A DNA stretch of 64,000 bases from Ga0074139 sp964515195 (GCA_964515195.1 CAZETK010000002.1:1-64000); one strand, 5' to 3'. Counted from the stretch's first letter, positions 17,246 through 26,592 are shown. The notes: generated by a model not told the origin, from the letters alone. Numbers and translations: made by a program.

Positions 17246-18047
17246 AACCATCTCAGCCCTTATTGCCGCTGGCTTATTGCTGGCATTGTATTTCTATTGG
17301 GGCAACTTCGGCCTTAAGCTTCTAATATTTACAATCGTCCTCATAGGAACGCGGGAACTTAACAGGGTTTTGTTCAACAAGAACCCCCTTTTTTTGGGTG
17401 GCCGAATTGTTTTTTCATTATTTTGTGTTCTGATTTACATCCTAAGCTGCTGGCGACCTATTTACTCTGGGCTCATTTATTGTTTTTTCTATGTGGGTTT
17501 TTCAATTTTCATTATCAGTTTCCATCGGAAATATACGGACGTTTCTCAGATTTTTTTGACAATTGGAAAAGCCGCATTGGGATTCGTGTATATTGGGCTT
17601 CTACCATCATTCGCTCAATATCTACTTGATATGCCCAAAGGAATCTTTTGGTTTTTAAGTCTTCTTGTCGTCGTTTTCGCGGGCGATATCGGTGCCTACA
17701 TGGTCGGCGTCAGAGTGGGAAAACGAAAAATTATCCCCATGATTTCGCCTAAAAAATCCGTCGAAGGCGCTCTGGGGGGAATGTTTTTTTCTTTAATTGC
17801 AGGGCTTTTGTGCAGCCTTTGGTTTTCTCATATTAATACATTGGCATTTGGGGTCCTGTGTCTGGCCACAAGCGTAGCTGCACAATATGGTGATTTTTTT
17901 GAATCTCTGATTAAGCGCGTGGCTGACGTGAAGGATTCTGGCCATTTAATGCCGGGTCACGGTGGCATTCTCGATCGAATTGATGGCGTACTTTTTGCCT
18001 GTCCTGTTTTTCTGCTAGGTGCTATAGTCCTTGAAAAACTAATATAG
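17226..18047 (+). CDS. cdsA: Phosphatidate cytidylyltransferase
   Basis: This 273-aa multi-spanning membrane enzyme makes CDP-diacylglycerol, the precursor of phosphatidylglycerol and phosphatidylethanolamine. It has about eight membrane segments. The C-terminal signature runs SPKKSVEGALGGM ... KRVADVKDSGHLMPGHGGIL DRIDG, with the Asp residues that bind metal. I use ATG 17226 inside the uppS end; a TTG at 17199 would add nine residues. This order (uppS-cdsA-rseP) is widespread. Confidence 0.94.
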   Translation: MKSLLTRTISALIAAGLLLALYFYWGNFGLKLLIFTIVLIGTRELNRVLFNKNPLFLGGRIVFSLFCVLIYILSCWRPIYSGLIYCFFYVGFSIFIISFHRKYTDVSQIFLTIGKAALGFVYIGLLPSFAQYLLDMPKGIFWFLSLLVVVFAGDIGAYMVGVRVGKRKIIPMISPKKSVEGALGGMFFSLIAGLLCSLWFSHINTLAFGVLCLATSVAAQYGDFFESLIKRVADVKDSGHLMPGHGGILDRIDGVLFACPVFLLGAIVLEKLI

Positions 18048-18065
18048 CCGCTAGACAATATCTAA

Positions 18066-19736
18066 ATGGATACCATTTTAAATCTTGCTCAAAATTTATG
18101 GAATACAGTGATCCCTTTTATTGTGCTTTTAGGGGTCTTAATTTTTGTTCATGAACTTGGCCATTTTCTTGTGGCCCGGCTCTGCGGTGTCCGAGTCGAA
18201 GTTTTCAGCTTGGGTTTTGGAAAAAAGCTTCTTCAGTATCGTCGTGGCGATACTAACTACTGCTTATCCCTAATTCCACTTGGTGGTTACGTAAAAATGT
18301 TCGGAGAGCAACCCGGCTCTGAAATCGCGCCTGAATTGCGAAAGGTTTCGTTTACCCATAAACATGTTCTAAAGCGCATCGCCATTGTCTTGGCGGGGCC
18401 ATTGATGAACTTTGTTTTTGCAGTTTTCATTTTTGCTTTAGTGGCTGGGATGGGAGAGGAAAAAAAGCCTGCTGTAGTAGGAGATCTCACAGTGGAGTCT
18501 GAAGCCTTTCAAGCTGGCTTCAGACCTGGAGACAAGATTCTGTCAGCTGGCGGTAAATCCTTGGTGACCTGGGAAGATCTGCAAGGGGTTCTCAATGAAA
18601 ATATCGGTCGTGAGATCGCTTTCGAAGTGCAGGGCTCTAATTCTCAAGAGTCTAAATCTATATTGGCGGATGTGACAGCTTCTGAGAATCCGAACCCCTT
18701 GGCTCCATCTCGCATAGTTGGAGCCATCGCCGGGTTGCAGGCTGTTTCTCGTGGAACGCATGTGGCGATATTGAACAATTCCGTACTGGCTTCCTTGAAT
18801 ATTAAGACCGGTGATCAGATTAAGGCTATCAATGACAAACCGGTTAAGTTTTGGCGAGAAGTTGAAACCGCTTTACGGCAAACTCAACCAGGCCAGGAAA
18901 TGTCCTTTACCTTTGCTCGCACTGCTGAAAAATCTCAGGGAGGCGAGGAGTTTACTGTTAATTTGAAGTCTCCCCAAGCCAACGAAGGCCTGCATTCAGT
19001 TGGCATTGAACCCACTGATCTGTATTTGGCCGAAGTCATTAAAAACTCTCCCGCACAAAACGCTGGCCTCCAAAAGGGTGATCGATTAGTCCAGATCGGG
19101 TCTACAAAACTTGAGAACTGGGAAGACGTGATCAATACCATTAAAGCTTATGACGAAACCTCAGGTCCTATGGAGGTCGTGGTTTTCCGGAATGGCCAAG
19201 TTTTGAATTACAAAATCCATCCGCAGATGACAAGCCACATGGATCACCTCGGAAAAGAAGTAAAGCGCTTTACAATTGGAATTGCGCCTTTGATTTCTCT
19301 TGCGACCGAAGACAGCCTAACTGTTAAAGCGGCAGGACCGGTCGCTGCTATAGCGAGGGGTTATGAAAAATCCTATGACTTTACCGTAATGACTCTACTG
19401 AGCTTCGTTCGTCTTATTCAGGGTGAAATTTCTCCTAAAAATGTTGGCGGCGTAATTTCAATCGGCGCGGCGGCTAGTGAATCTTTTAAGGCTGGTTTGA
19501 ACTACTTTTTGCAGATGATGGGAATCATTTCTATCAGCCTGTTTGTTTTGAATTTGCTTCCCATACCTGTTTTAGATGGTGGGCATCTTGTTTTTTACAC
19601 TGTCGAATTAGTAAAAGGGTCACCGGTCAGTTTGAAGAAAATGGAAATGGCTCAACAAGTGGGGATCGTTCTTTTGATGAGCCTTATGCTGTTTGCTTTG
19701 TACAATGACTTTACGAGGTTGCTTGGTTTGTATTGA
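18066..19736 (+). CDS. rseP: Site-2 intramembrane metalloprotease with three PDZ-like domains
   Basis: This 556-aa RseP/S2P protease cuts membrane-anchored regulators, classically anti-sigma factors. The zinc site has HELGH (29-33) and LDGGH (503-507), with four membrane segments around them. The periplasmic insert is larger than in E. coli RseP (about 450 aa, two PDZ). I see PDZ-like repeats at about 137-205 (FRPGDKILSAGG), 232-302 (IKTGDQIKAIND) and 319-388 (LQKGDRLVQIGS). The third PDZ is unusual. The stop overlaps the tsaB start. Confidence 0.93.
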   Translation: MDTILNLAQNLWNTVIPFIVLLGVLIFVHELGHFLVARLCGVRVEVFSLGFGKKLLQYRRGDTNYCLSLIPLGGYVKMFGEQPGSEIAPELRKVSFTHKHVLKRIAIVLAGPLMNFVFAVFIFALVAGMGEEKKPAVVGDLTVESEAFQAGFRPGDKILSAGGKSLVTWEDLQGVLNENIGREIAFEVQGSNSQESKSILADVTASENPNPLAPSRIVGAIAGLQAVSRGTHVAILNNSVLASLNIKTGDQIKAINDKPVKFWREVETALRQTQPGQEMSFTFARTAEKSQGGEEFTVNLKSPQANEGLHSVGIEPTDLYLAEVIKNSPAQNAGLQKGDRLVQIGSTKLENWEDVINTIKAYDETSGPMEVVVFRNGQVLNYKIHPQMTSHMDHLGKEVKRFTIGIAPLISLATEDSLTVKAAGPVAAIARGYEKSYDFTVMTLLSFVRLIQGEISPKNVGGVISIGAAASESFKAGLNYFLQMMGIISISLFVLNLLPIPVLDGGHLVFYTVELVKGSPVSLKKMEMAQQVGIVLLMSLMLFALYNDFTRLLGLY

Positions 19737-20449
19737 TGAAAATATTGGCTTTTGAGTCGAGTACAAAACTAGGCGGCGTCGCGCTGATTCAAGACGGGGT
19801 CTGTACACATAAAAGAGACTCTCTTAATCAAAAGTCCCACTCGGAGGTCTTACATCAGTTTACATTTGAAATCCTGCAAGAGGCCGCCCTTTCTTTAGAA
19901 CAGATTGACTTGTTTGCGGCGGGTGTCGGGCCTGGAAGTTTTACCGGCATCCGAGTCGCTGTTAATACGGCAAAAGCCTTTGCCTATTCCCTTAACAAGC
20001 CTTTAGTCGGAATCGATTCTTTAGAAAATCTCGCTTTTCAAAATCGTACGACCGGGCCAACGACTCTTTGCCTGATCAATGCTTATAAAAACATGTCCTA
20101 CTATGGACTTTACGCATCTGAGCCCGACTCGCCTAAAGTCTTGCAGGGCCCTCACGTCATTCCCATGAAAGACATTAAATCTATTTTGAATAGTCGGACC
20201 TTAGTGGTGGGAGACGGATTTCTCACCTACGAAAAGTTTTTGCCGGAGGCCATTCGACAACTGATGATCCGCCCTGCTCCAGCTTTTGACTTCCCGACGG
20301 CGGAAGTTCTTGGCTTACTTGCAGAAAAAAGTTTTAAAAAAGGTCGCACTTTAGACTGGAAATCATTGAAACCCCTTTATATCCGCTCCTCTGAAGCCGA
20401 AGAGAATCAACGAGGCATTGTTTGGTCTCCTCTCGACTTCAAGGAGTGA
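19736..20449 (+). CDS. tsaB: tRNA threonylcarbamoyladenosine biosynthesis protein TsaB
   Basis: This 237-aa ASKHA-fold protein partners TsaD in making the t6A modification of ANN-decoding tRNAs. It has ILAFESSTKLGGVAL at the start and AAGVGPGSFTGIRVAVNTAKAFAY, the strongest family motif. ATG 19736 overlaps the rseP stop by one base. It ends with AAGGAG used by the next gene, so the run is a single operon. Confidence 0.92.
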   Translation: MKILAFESSTKLGGVALIQDGVCTHKRDSLNQKSHSEVLHQFTFEILQEAALSLEQIDLFAAGVGPGSFTGIRVAVNTAKAFAYSLNKPLVGIDSLENLAFQNRTTGPTTLCLINAYKNMSYYGLYASEPDSPKVLQGPHVIPMKDIKSILNSRTLVVGDGFLTYEKFLPEAIRQLMIRPAPAFDFPTAEVLGLLAEKSFKKGRTLDWKSLKPLYIRSSEAEENQRGIVWSPLDFKE

Positions 20450-20453
20450 TTTC

Positions 20454-21392
20454 GTGGATTTCGAAAAAATTCAATCTGATGGCGATACATCGCCGTGTAT
20501 ATGGGGAGTTTCCTCTGGCAAAGGGGGCGTAGGTAAGACTTTTATTTCCACGTCTCTCGCCCTTACGGTCTCGAAATTGGGCTACAAAGTTCTTTTGATT
20601 GATTTTGACCTCACGGGTGCCAACTCCCACACCGCTTTAGGCGTAGACCCTTCTCATCTCAGCTTGCGTCTTTATTTTGAATCTCAGAAATCCCTTAACG
20701 AAGTCACCCTTAATACGCCTTATCCCCGATTGCAGTATATTCAAGGTTTTTGGGATGCGTGGGGCCCAGTTAGCTTACAGGACTCTCATATTGATCAGTT
20801 TTGGAAAGATGTTAAGGCCCTTAAGTATGATTATGTGATTATTGATTTAGGCACTGGTTCTTATCTTCACCATTTGGATATTTTCAAGCGTTGTGATGAA
20901 AAGTTCCTCGTAACCACACCAGAACCCACCAGTATTGAAAAGACTTACCGTTTTATTGAGTCTTTTATTTGTGCCACTTTAAAGGAAAATTCCACAGCCG
21001 ATGCTTATTCCAAACTTATGCATGTGTTACGTGATCATCGGCAGCGGATTCTGCCCTCTCCTTTCTCATTTAAACGTTACTTAAATGGAAACGAAGGCTT
21101 TGTGATTGATCATTTTGAACAATTATCGAAAAAGCCGATCCGCCTGATCGTCAATTCCGTTCGCAGCCCTCAACAGGCCGAGCTGGGTTATTCGATGAAA
21201 TCCGTTTGCTACAAATCCTATGACCTTTCCTTGGAATATTCGGCCTCTATCGATTTTGACAATGCAGTGTGGCAGTCGCTTCGAAATCGAGAGCCCGTGT
21301 TGATTGCTCAACCCTTCACTCCCCTGTCGGGTCAGTTTTTATCCCTGTGCAAACATATGATTGATCAAGAAGACATTCGCGCCGTAGTATAG
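20454..21392 (+). CDS. MinD/ParA-family ATPase (FlhG/Mrp-like)
   Basis: This is a 312-aa P-loop ATPase with a deviant Walker A, SGKGGVGKT (about 21-29), the LLIDFDLTGANSH switch region and VIIDLGTGS as Walker B. The remainder is helical and contains a long insert near 180-220. It lacks an evident amphipathic C-terminal membrane helix like that of true MinD. Such proteins place cellular structures at poles or load metal clusters. The GTG at 20454 has AAGGAG seven bases upstream. It is followed after 4 nt by an HTH/J-like gene, and they may act together. Confidence 0.8.
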   Translation: MDFEKIQSDGDTSPCIWGVSSGKGGVGKTFISTSLALTVSKLGYKVLLIDFDLTGANSHTALGVDPSHLSLRLYFESQKSLNEVTLNTPYPRLQYIQGFWDAWGPVSLQDSHIDQFWKDVKALKYDYVIIDLGTGSYLHHLDIFKRCDEKFLVTTPEPTSIEKTYRFIESFICATLKENSTADAYSKLMHVLRDHRQRILPSPFSFKRYLNGNEGFVIDHFEQLSKKPIRLIVNSVRSPQQAELGYSMKSVCYKSYDLSLEYSASIDFDNAVWQSLRNREPVLIAQPFTPLSGQFLSLCKHMIDQEDIRAVV

Positions 21393-21396
21393 AGGT

Positions 21397-22017
21397 ATGC
21401 CTCAGCTGCCAAAGCACAACTATTATGAAGTTCTTGAATTGCCGACAAATGCTGCACAACATGAGGTTACTACCGCTTATGAACGTGCCAAGCGAACTTA
21501 TTCCGGCGAGAATCCTGCAATCTATACGGTGTTTACAGACTCAGAGGCCCGCGAGCTTTTGGCTTTAATTGAAGAAGCTTATTCCATTCTGGGTAATAAA
21601 ACTCTTCGTTCTATTTATGATCAACGCCTTTTATCTAATGCCTATACCCTCGAAGATCTAAGTTATAATTCTATTCTCGGAGCCAGCAAACAGTACTTTC
21701 CCGAGCCAAAACCTGAGCAAAAAAAGCCTCAGTACCAAAAAGACGCCAATTTCGAAAAAGAAATTCAAGAGCGAGAAACCTGGGATGGGGCTTTTTTAAA
21801 GCGTGTTCGAGAATATAAAAGTCTTTCCATTGAAAGAATCAGCGAGAAAACTAAAATTAATTCCTACTACATCCAGGCCATCGAAAAAATGGAGTCGCAA
21901 AATTTACCCGCGACTGTTTTTGTACGGGGCTATATAGTTCAAATTGCCAAAGAACTGGGCCTTGACACCAAAAGAGTGGCTGATTCTTATATGCTTCTCT
22001 TCAAAAAGAAAGTCTGA
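21397..22017 (+). CDS. J-like domain fused to RodZ-type helix-turn-helix
   Basis: This 206-aa protein has two parts. Residues 8-77 resemble a DnaJ domain (NYYEVLELP ... EEAYSILGNKTLRSIYDQRL), but the HPD loop that activates Hsp70 is replaced by SGENP. A linker with many Lys, Gln and Pro (100-125) follows. Residues 130-200 form a helix-turn-helix like the cytoplasmic part of RodZ (GAFLKRVREYKSLSIERIS ... FVRGYIVQIAKELGLD). There is no membrane segment. It lies between the MinD-like ATPase and rluD, overlapping the latter by one base. It is probably a protein-interaction or DNA-binding adaptor, not a chaperone. Confidence 0.78.
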   Translation: MPQLPKHNYYEVLELPTNAAQHEVTTAYERAKRTYSGENPAIYTVFTDSEARELLALIEEAYSILGNKTLRSIYDQRLLSNAYTLEDLSYNSILGASKQYFPEPKPEQKKPQYQKDANFEKEIQERETWDGAFLKRVREYKSLSIERISEKTKINSYYIQAIEKMESQNLPATVFVRGYIVQIAKELGLDTKRVADSYMLLFKKKV

Positions 22018-22970
22018 TGTCATCTAAAATTATTGAACTTACTATTTCTGAAGAACATATCGGTCTTCGGCTTGATAAGTTCTTAAGTTTACAAAGCGAG
22101 ATTCGAACTCGCAGCAAAGCAGAGCATCTGATCTCCTCGGGCTTTGTTCTTATTAATGGTCGCAGTGCTAAACCATCTTACTCTTTAAAAGCAAGCGATC
22201 TTGTGAGGATTTCCATTCCCGAAGAAAAAAAGCGCACTCTGGAGGCCAGTAATATTCCATTAGATATCCACTACGAAGATGAAGATATTATTGTCGTCAA
22301 TAAACCCGCAGGTCTAGTGGTTCATCCATCTGCGGGCCATGAGTCGGACACCTTGGTTAATGCACTTTTAAATCATACAACTGAATTGTCGATGAAATTC
22401 AATGAAGAGCGCCCGGGGATTGTTCATCGGATCGATAAAGAGACAAGCGGACTTCTTGTCGTAGCAAAAAACGATATCGCCCATGAATTTTTAGTCAAAG
22501 AGTTTCAAGAACGAAAAGTTCATCGCATCTACAAAGCCGTTTGTTATGGTGCTCCTCTTGCTAGTGCTGGACGAATTGAGTCTTATATTGGTCGCCACCC
22601 CACTGATCGAAAAAGATTTGCCAGTGTGGCGAATGGCAAATGGGCAGCTACGAATTACCGTGTGTTAAAATCCCTTCATCAGATGAGCTACCTAGAATTA
22701 AAACTTGAAACCGGACGTACTCATCAAATCCGTGTTCATTTAAGCGAAAATGGTCATCCTTTGGTGGGAGATTTGCTATATGGCTCGACCCGACGGATAA
22801 AGTCGATTCAATCGACCCCCATTCAGAATCAGATCCGCGCTCTGAATCGCTTTCTCCTGCATGCTGAACAATTAGGGTTTCTACACCCTAGGTCTTTACA
22901 AATGCTGCACTTTCAAGTTGATTGGCCGCAAAGGGATCACGATATTCTGCAGCAGTGGGGGTTTACATAA
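22017..22970 (+). CDS. rluD: RluD-family 23S rRNA pseudouridine synthase
   Basis: This 317-aa enzyme isomerises uridines in 23S rRNA. An S4 RNA-binding domain (about 12-75) precedes the RluA-type catalytic domain, with the catalytic Asp in HRIDKETSGLLVVAKN. It also has VVNKPAGLVVHPS and ETGRTHQIRVHLS. RluD (positions 1911/1915/1917) is the best guess from S4 content, but RluC-like specificity cannot be excluded. It overlaps the genes on both sides by one base. Confidence 0.9.
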   Translation: MSSKIIELTISEEHIGLRLDKFLSLQSEIRTRSKAEHLISSGFVLINGRSAKPSYSLKASDLVRISIPEEKKRTLEASNIPLDIHYEDEDIIVVNKPAGLVVHPSAGHESDTLVNALLNHTTELSMKFNEERPGIVHRIDKETSGLLVVAKNDIAHEFLVKEFQERKVHRIYKAVCYGAPLASAGRIESYIGRHPTDRKRFASVANGKWAATNYRVLKSLHQMSYLELKLETGRTHQIRVHLSENGHPLVGDLLYGSTRRIKSIQSTPIQNQIRALNRFLLHAEQLGFLHPRSLQMLHFQVDWPQRDHDILQQWGFT

Positions 22971-23641
22971 TGTTTCAAGAAACCAATATCGGATTTGAAT
23001 ACAGCAATGACAGGTTTCTTGCATTTTTTGGCAAGCACAATTCTACGATTCAGAATCTTCGCAGTCACTATCCCTATTTAGACTGGTCTTGGGCAAAACA
23101 AGTGCATGGGGATCAATTGCTTGAAGCCCCAGTTTCATCCGACCAAAAAGCGGATGCACAATGGACGCGAGTTTCCGGGCTTGGACTTATTGTCATGACT
23201 GCTGATTGCATTCCGGTTCTGGCTGTTCATAAGCCCAGCTCGGTAGTCATGGCTATCCATGCCGGCTGGAGAGGCGTGGCCAACCGAATTATCCCTAAAA
23301 GTTTTCAACAGCTGCAATCAGCTTCGGAACCTTTAACAGATTGGCAAATTTTTATCGGCCCTCATATTCTTCAATTTTCCTTTGAAGTTCAAAATGACAC
23401 TCTCAAAGCTCTAGCGGACTCAACCCCGCTTGACGAAACTGAATGGGTTAATAGTTCAAATGGCCATCACAATGTGGATCTTTATAAAATCGTCGTGGCA
23501 CAAATGATGGAGGTCGGAATCTCCGAATCTCAGATCCAAAGCCTGTTACTGGATACAAAAACAGATTTACGTTTACATTCGTTTCGGCGCGACAAAGACC
23601 TTTCGGGCCGCCAGCGAAGCTTTATCGCCTTGATTTCTTAA
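22970..23641 (+). CDS. YfiH/PgeF-family multicopper-like (purine nucleoside) protein
   Basis: This 223-aa protein belongs to the CNF1/YfiH fold, formerly called polyphenol oxidase and now linked to purine nucleoside phosphorolysis and to peptidoglycan precursor editing. Motifs are WAKQVHGDQ, VMTADCIPVLAVH with the metal-binding Cys, and AIHAGWRGVA. The C-terminus has DLYKIVVAQM. The ATG at 22970 overlaps the rluD stop; a longer start inside rluD is unlikely. It often sits next to rluD in bacteria. Confidence 0.85.
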   Translation: MFQETNIGFEYSNDRFLAFFGKHNSTIQNLRSHYPYLDWSWAKQVHGDQLLEAPVSSDQKADAQWTRVSGLGLIVMTADCIPVLAVHKPSSVVMAIHAGWRGVANRIIPKSFQQLQSASEPLTDWQIFIGPHILQFSFEVQNDTLKALADSTPLDETEWVNSSNGHHNVDLYKIVVAQMMEVGISESQIQSLLLDTKTDLRLHSFRRDKDLSGRQRSFIALIS

Positions 23642-23717
23642 GGGTATTCGCCGGACCCTTTAGACAGTCATATAAATTAAGTTGCCTTATACCTTAAAAT
23701 AATGGGTAAATTATTCT

Positions 23718-24182
23718 ATGAGTTGGAGCTTTTGGGATATTGTATTTCTGATGCCACTTATTTTGGCGTTTTATGTCTTTATAAAAAGTCCCCTTAAGAG
23801 GAAATGGAATGTGGCGGATTACGTTGACCCGATCTTAGGGTTCTCCCTGGCCTTGATTTCCATCACCTACATATACTTTGCCCATTTCGCTATGAACCTG
23901 ATTCCAGAAAGTGATTTCGCTCCCTGCGGACGGCTTTCAAAACAGATTGAATGCTACAACCTTTCCCAGGATACCTGTATGGCCGCCTGGCACTCTTCCC
24001 TCGGAGATTGCGAAGACCAATTGCTGGAGATTCGAAAACAACGGCCTACGGCTTTGATGGGCGCTTTTTTAGAAACTTGCATAGGACGCAACTTTGATAA
24101 AGTTATGCGGTACAACCGCATAAACTTGGAATCACCTGCCTGCCAGGACTATTTCAGGCGGATGGGAAATGAGCACGATTAA
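23718..24182 (+). CDS. Small membrane protein of unknown function
   Basis: This 154-aa protein has two predicted membrane helices (about 7-22 and 39-62). A Cys-rich tail of about 90 residues follows, with six Cys that could form disulfides in the periplasm. I recognise no family. It begins 76 nt after the preceding gene. It is probably not co-transcribed with it, because the gap holds an AT-rich stretch. The tRNA-Phe gene faces it. Confidence 0.55.
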   Translation: MSWSFWDIVFLMPLILAFYVFIKSPLKRKWNVADYVDPILGFSLALISITYIYFAHFAMNLIPESDFAPCGRLSKQIECYNLSQDTCMAAWHSSLGDCEDQLLEIRKQRPTALMGAFLETCIGRNFDKVMRYNRINLESPACQDYFRRMGNEHD

Positions 24183-24200
24183 ATTTTGTGGGAAAAAGTG

Positions 24201-24276
<76 letters not shown>

Positions 24277-24323
24277 GGCATGAAATATAGGATAAACTTA
24301 CTACCCTTTCAGAAAGGCTGTAG

Positions 24324-25481
24324 TCAACCTTTCACCTGAGCCAAAGCTGTCTTTAAATCATTCAAAAGATCATCCAAGTCTTCGATACCCACGGATAGGC
24401 GGATAAGGGAATCATCGATTCCCAAAGCTTTCCGAGTTTCTGGGGGAACGCTAGCGTGCGTCATAATCGCGGGATGTTCGATGAGCGATTCCACACCCCC
24501 TAAGCTCTCGGCTAGGGCAAAGATTTTAACATTTTCCAGTAATTGGCGTGAGGCCTCAAGGCCACCCTTCACAAAAAAGGTGATCATCCCCCCCATCCCT
24601 GTCATCTGCTCTTGAGCTAGACCATGCTGAGGATGACTTTTAAGCCCTGGGTAGATAACACGCTCAACTTTGGGATGCTTCTCAAGAAACTCTGCAATGG
24701 CCTGGGCATTAACCGCATGGGCCTTCATCCGAATCGGCAAGGTTTTTAAACTTCTAAGGCACATGAAGGCATCAAAAGGACTTTGAATGCCCCCCATTGA
24801 ATTGCTTAAGAAAGCGAGTTTTTCGGCCAAATCTTCTCGCTTCGTAACAACGACTCCGCTTACTACATCGGAATGACCACCAATATACTTAGTTGCTGAA
24901 TGAACGACGATGTCGGCCCCTAAGGAAAGGGGGCGCTGGAAGAAGGGGCTCATAAAGGTATTGTCCACCACTACCAATATACCCTTGTCCTTGGCCATTG
25001 CGGCAATTTTGCGGATATCAACAAGCTTAAGCGTGGGGTTCGTCGGAGTTTCCAGCCACACCAATTTAGTATTTGGCTTAAGTACCTTTTGAAAGTTTTC
25101 GGCTTCTGTCAAATTCACATAACTGAATTCAAGACCATTATTCTTAAGAACTTTATCGAAAAGCCGAAAGCTTCCGCCGTACATATCATCGTTGGCAACC
25201 ACATGGTCGCCTTGTTTCAAAAGATGTAAAATGGTTGTTGTCGCCGCACAACCTGAGGCGAAGGCAAAACCAAATCGCCCTTCTTCTAAACTGGCTATAC
25301 AGTTTTCAAAAGCTTTGCGAGTGGGATTGTGAGTTCTGGAATACTCCCAGCCTTTATGTACTCCTGGTGAGGTTTGCACATAGGTTGAGGTTAAATAGAC
25401 GGGTGTCATAATAGCACCCGTTGAGGGATCTGGCTCTTGGCCAGCGTGTATAGCTCGGGTAGAAAAACCAAATTTTTCCAT
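24324..25481 (-). CDS. Cystathionine gamma-lyase / gamma-synthase family enzyme
   Basis: This 386-aa PLP enzyme belongs to the Cys/Met metabolism family. The PLP-lysine motif is VVHSATKYIGGHSDVVSG. The N-terminus FSTRAIHAGQEPDPSTGAI and YSRTHNPTR are typical of the gamma-lyase/synthase group. It lies directly behind a cystathionine beta-synthase-like gene (TAATG overlap). I therefore read it as cystathionine gamma-lyase of reverse transsulfuration, although MetB activity is possible. The ATG at 25481 has GGAG about seven bases upstream. Confidence 0.88.
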   Translation of the reverse strand: MEKFGFSTRAIHAGQEPDPSTGAIMTPVYLTSTYVQTSPGVHKGWEYSRTHNPTRKAFENCIASLEEGRFGFAFASGCAATTTILHLLKQGDHVVANDDMYGGSFRLFDKVLKNNGLEFSYVNLTEAENFQKVLKPNTKLVWLETPTNPTLKLVDIRKIAAMAKDKGILVVVDNTFMSPFFQRPLSLGADIVVHSATKYIGGHSDVVSGVVVTKREDLAEKLAFLSNSMGGIQSPFDAFMCLRSLKTLPIRMKAHAVNAQAIAEFLEKHPKVERVIYPGLKSHPQHGLAQEQMTGMGGMITFFVKGGLEASRQLLENVKIFALAESLGGVESLIEHPAIMTHASVPPETRKALGIDDSLIRLSVGIEDLDDLLNDLKTALAQVKG

Positions 25482-26539
25482 TAAATACTCCAATTTTTTT
25501 CTTTAAAAAGCTGGTCCACCGACACAATTCGGGCGAACTCTTGCTTTTCGCGGGGATCAATAAATTTATTTTCAATCAACCAATCGTCGTTGAAGGCTTT
25601 GCTTAAGTAGGCTCGACCATTATCGGGCATAATGACAAGGATCTGACTGGGCTTTTCTAACTTTTCCCCATATTTAATGGCGCCGACGAGCGCCATAGCG
25701 CTCGAAGGGCCCACACAAAGACCCTCTTCTGCGATCAACCGCTTTGTCATTCGAAAAGATTCTTCGTCTGTAACGCGGATAAAGCCATCCATGTACTTGA
25801 AGTGAACGTTTTCCGGAAGCATGTCTTCACCAACACCCTCAACTTTGTAAGGGCGAGGCGGCTCAATCACCTTTCCACTGTAAAAAAGATCAAACAAAAT
25901 GCTGCCCACGGGATCCGCGCAAACAACTTTGATATTTTTGTTTTTCTCTTTTAAATATCGACCGACTCCGGAGATTGTTCCACCGGTTCCCGCTCCCGCC
26001 ACAAAAACATCGATTTTTCCGCCCATTTGTTCCCAAATTTCGGGGGCTGTGCTTTCATAGTGCTGCGTTGGATTGTCAGGATTATGATACTGGTTTGTGT
26101 AAAAGCAGTTTGGCGTGTTTTCGACCAACTTACGAGCTACTTCATAATGACTACGGGGATCCTCAGGCTCGACACCCGTTGGGGTGATTACGACTTGCGC
26201 ACCATACGCTTTCAAGATGTCCTGCTTTTCCTTACTAATTTTATCAGGCATGACAAAAATACATTTGTATCCTTTTACAGAGGCAACCATGGCCAGGCCA
26301 ATCCCCGTATTTCCCGATGTGGCCTCGATGATTGTGCCCCCCGCTTTTAGCTCTCCCCGTTTTTCTGCGGCTTCAATCATAGAGAGCGCCACGCGATCTT
26401 TGATGCTACCGCCGGGGTTGAAGGACTCGACCTTCGCGTAAAAAGTATGCGGCGAACCCTTTACGACGCGATTTAATTTGATAATCGGCGTATGGCCGAT
26501 GGCAGATAAAATATTTGAATAAACTCGATTTGTTTCCAT
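25481..26539 (-). CDS. Cystathionine beta-synthase / cysteine synthase-type PLP enzyme
   Basis: This 352-aa fold-type II PLP enzyme has ESFNPGGSIKDRVALSMIE with the PLP lysine and IEATSGNTGIGLAMV as the substrate loop. GAGTGGTISGVGRYL binds the PLP phosphate. The KVEGVGEDMLPENVHF segment and YHNPDNPTQHY are more like cystathionine beta-synthase than O-acetylserine sulfhydrylase. No C-terminal CBS pair is present, as in many bacterial forms. With the next gene it would turn homocysteine and serine into cysteine. Confidence 0.86.
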   Translation of the reverse strand: METNRVYSNILSAIGHTPIIKLNRVVKGSPHTFYAKVESFNPGGSIKDRVALSMIEAAEKRGELKAGGTIIEATSGNTGIGLAMVASVKGYKCIFVMPDKISKEKQDILKAYGAQVVITPTGVEPEDPRSHYEVARKLVENTPNCFYTNQYHNPDNPTQHYESTAPEIWEQMGGKIDVFVAGAGTGGTISGVGRYLKEKNKNIKVVCADPVGSILFDLFYSGKVIEPPRPYKVEGVGEDMLPENVHFKYMDGFIRVTDEESFRMTKRLIAEEGLCVGPSSAMALVGAIKYGEKLEKPSQILVIMPDNGRAYLSKAFNDDWLIENKFIDPREKQEFARIVSVDQLFKEKNWSI

Positions 26540-26592
26540 ATTACCTCAGCAGTGTTTTAACTAGAGGTCGTATAGAGGACAACTATTTTGCG

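Noticed and set aside
23640..23665. AAGGGT / ACCCTT inverted repeat after the YfiH-family gene
   Set aside because: Only six base pairs with a nine-base loop and no T-run, so it is not convincing as a terminator.
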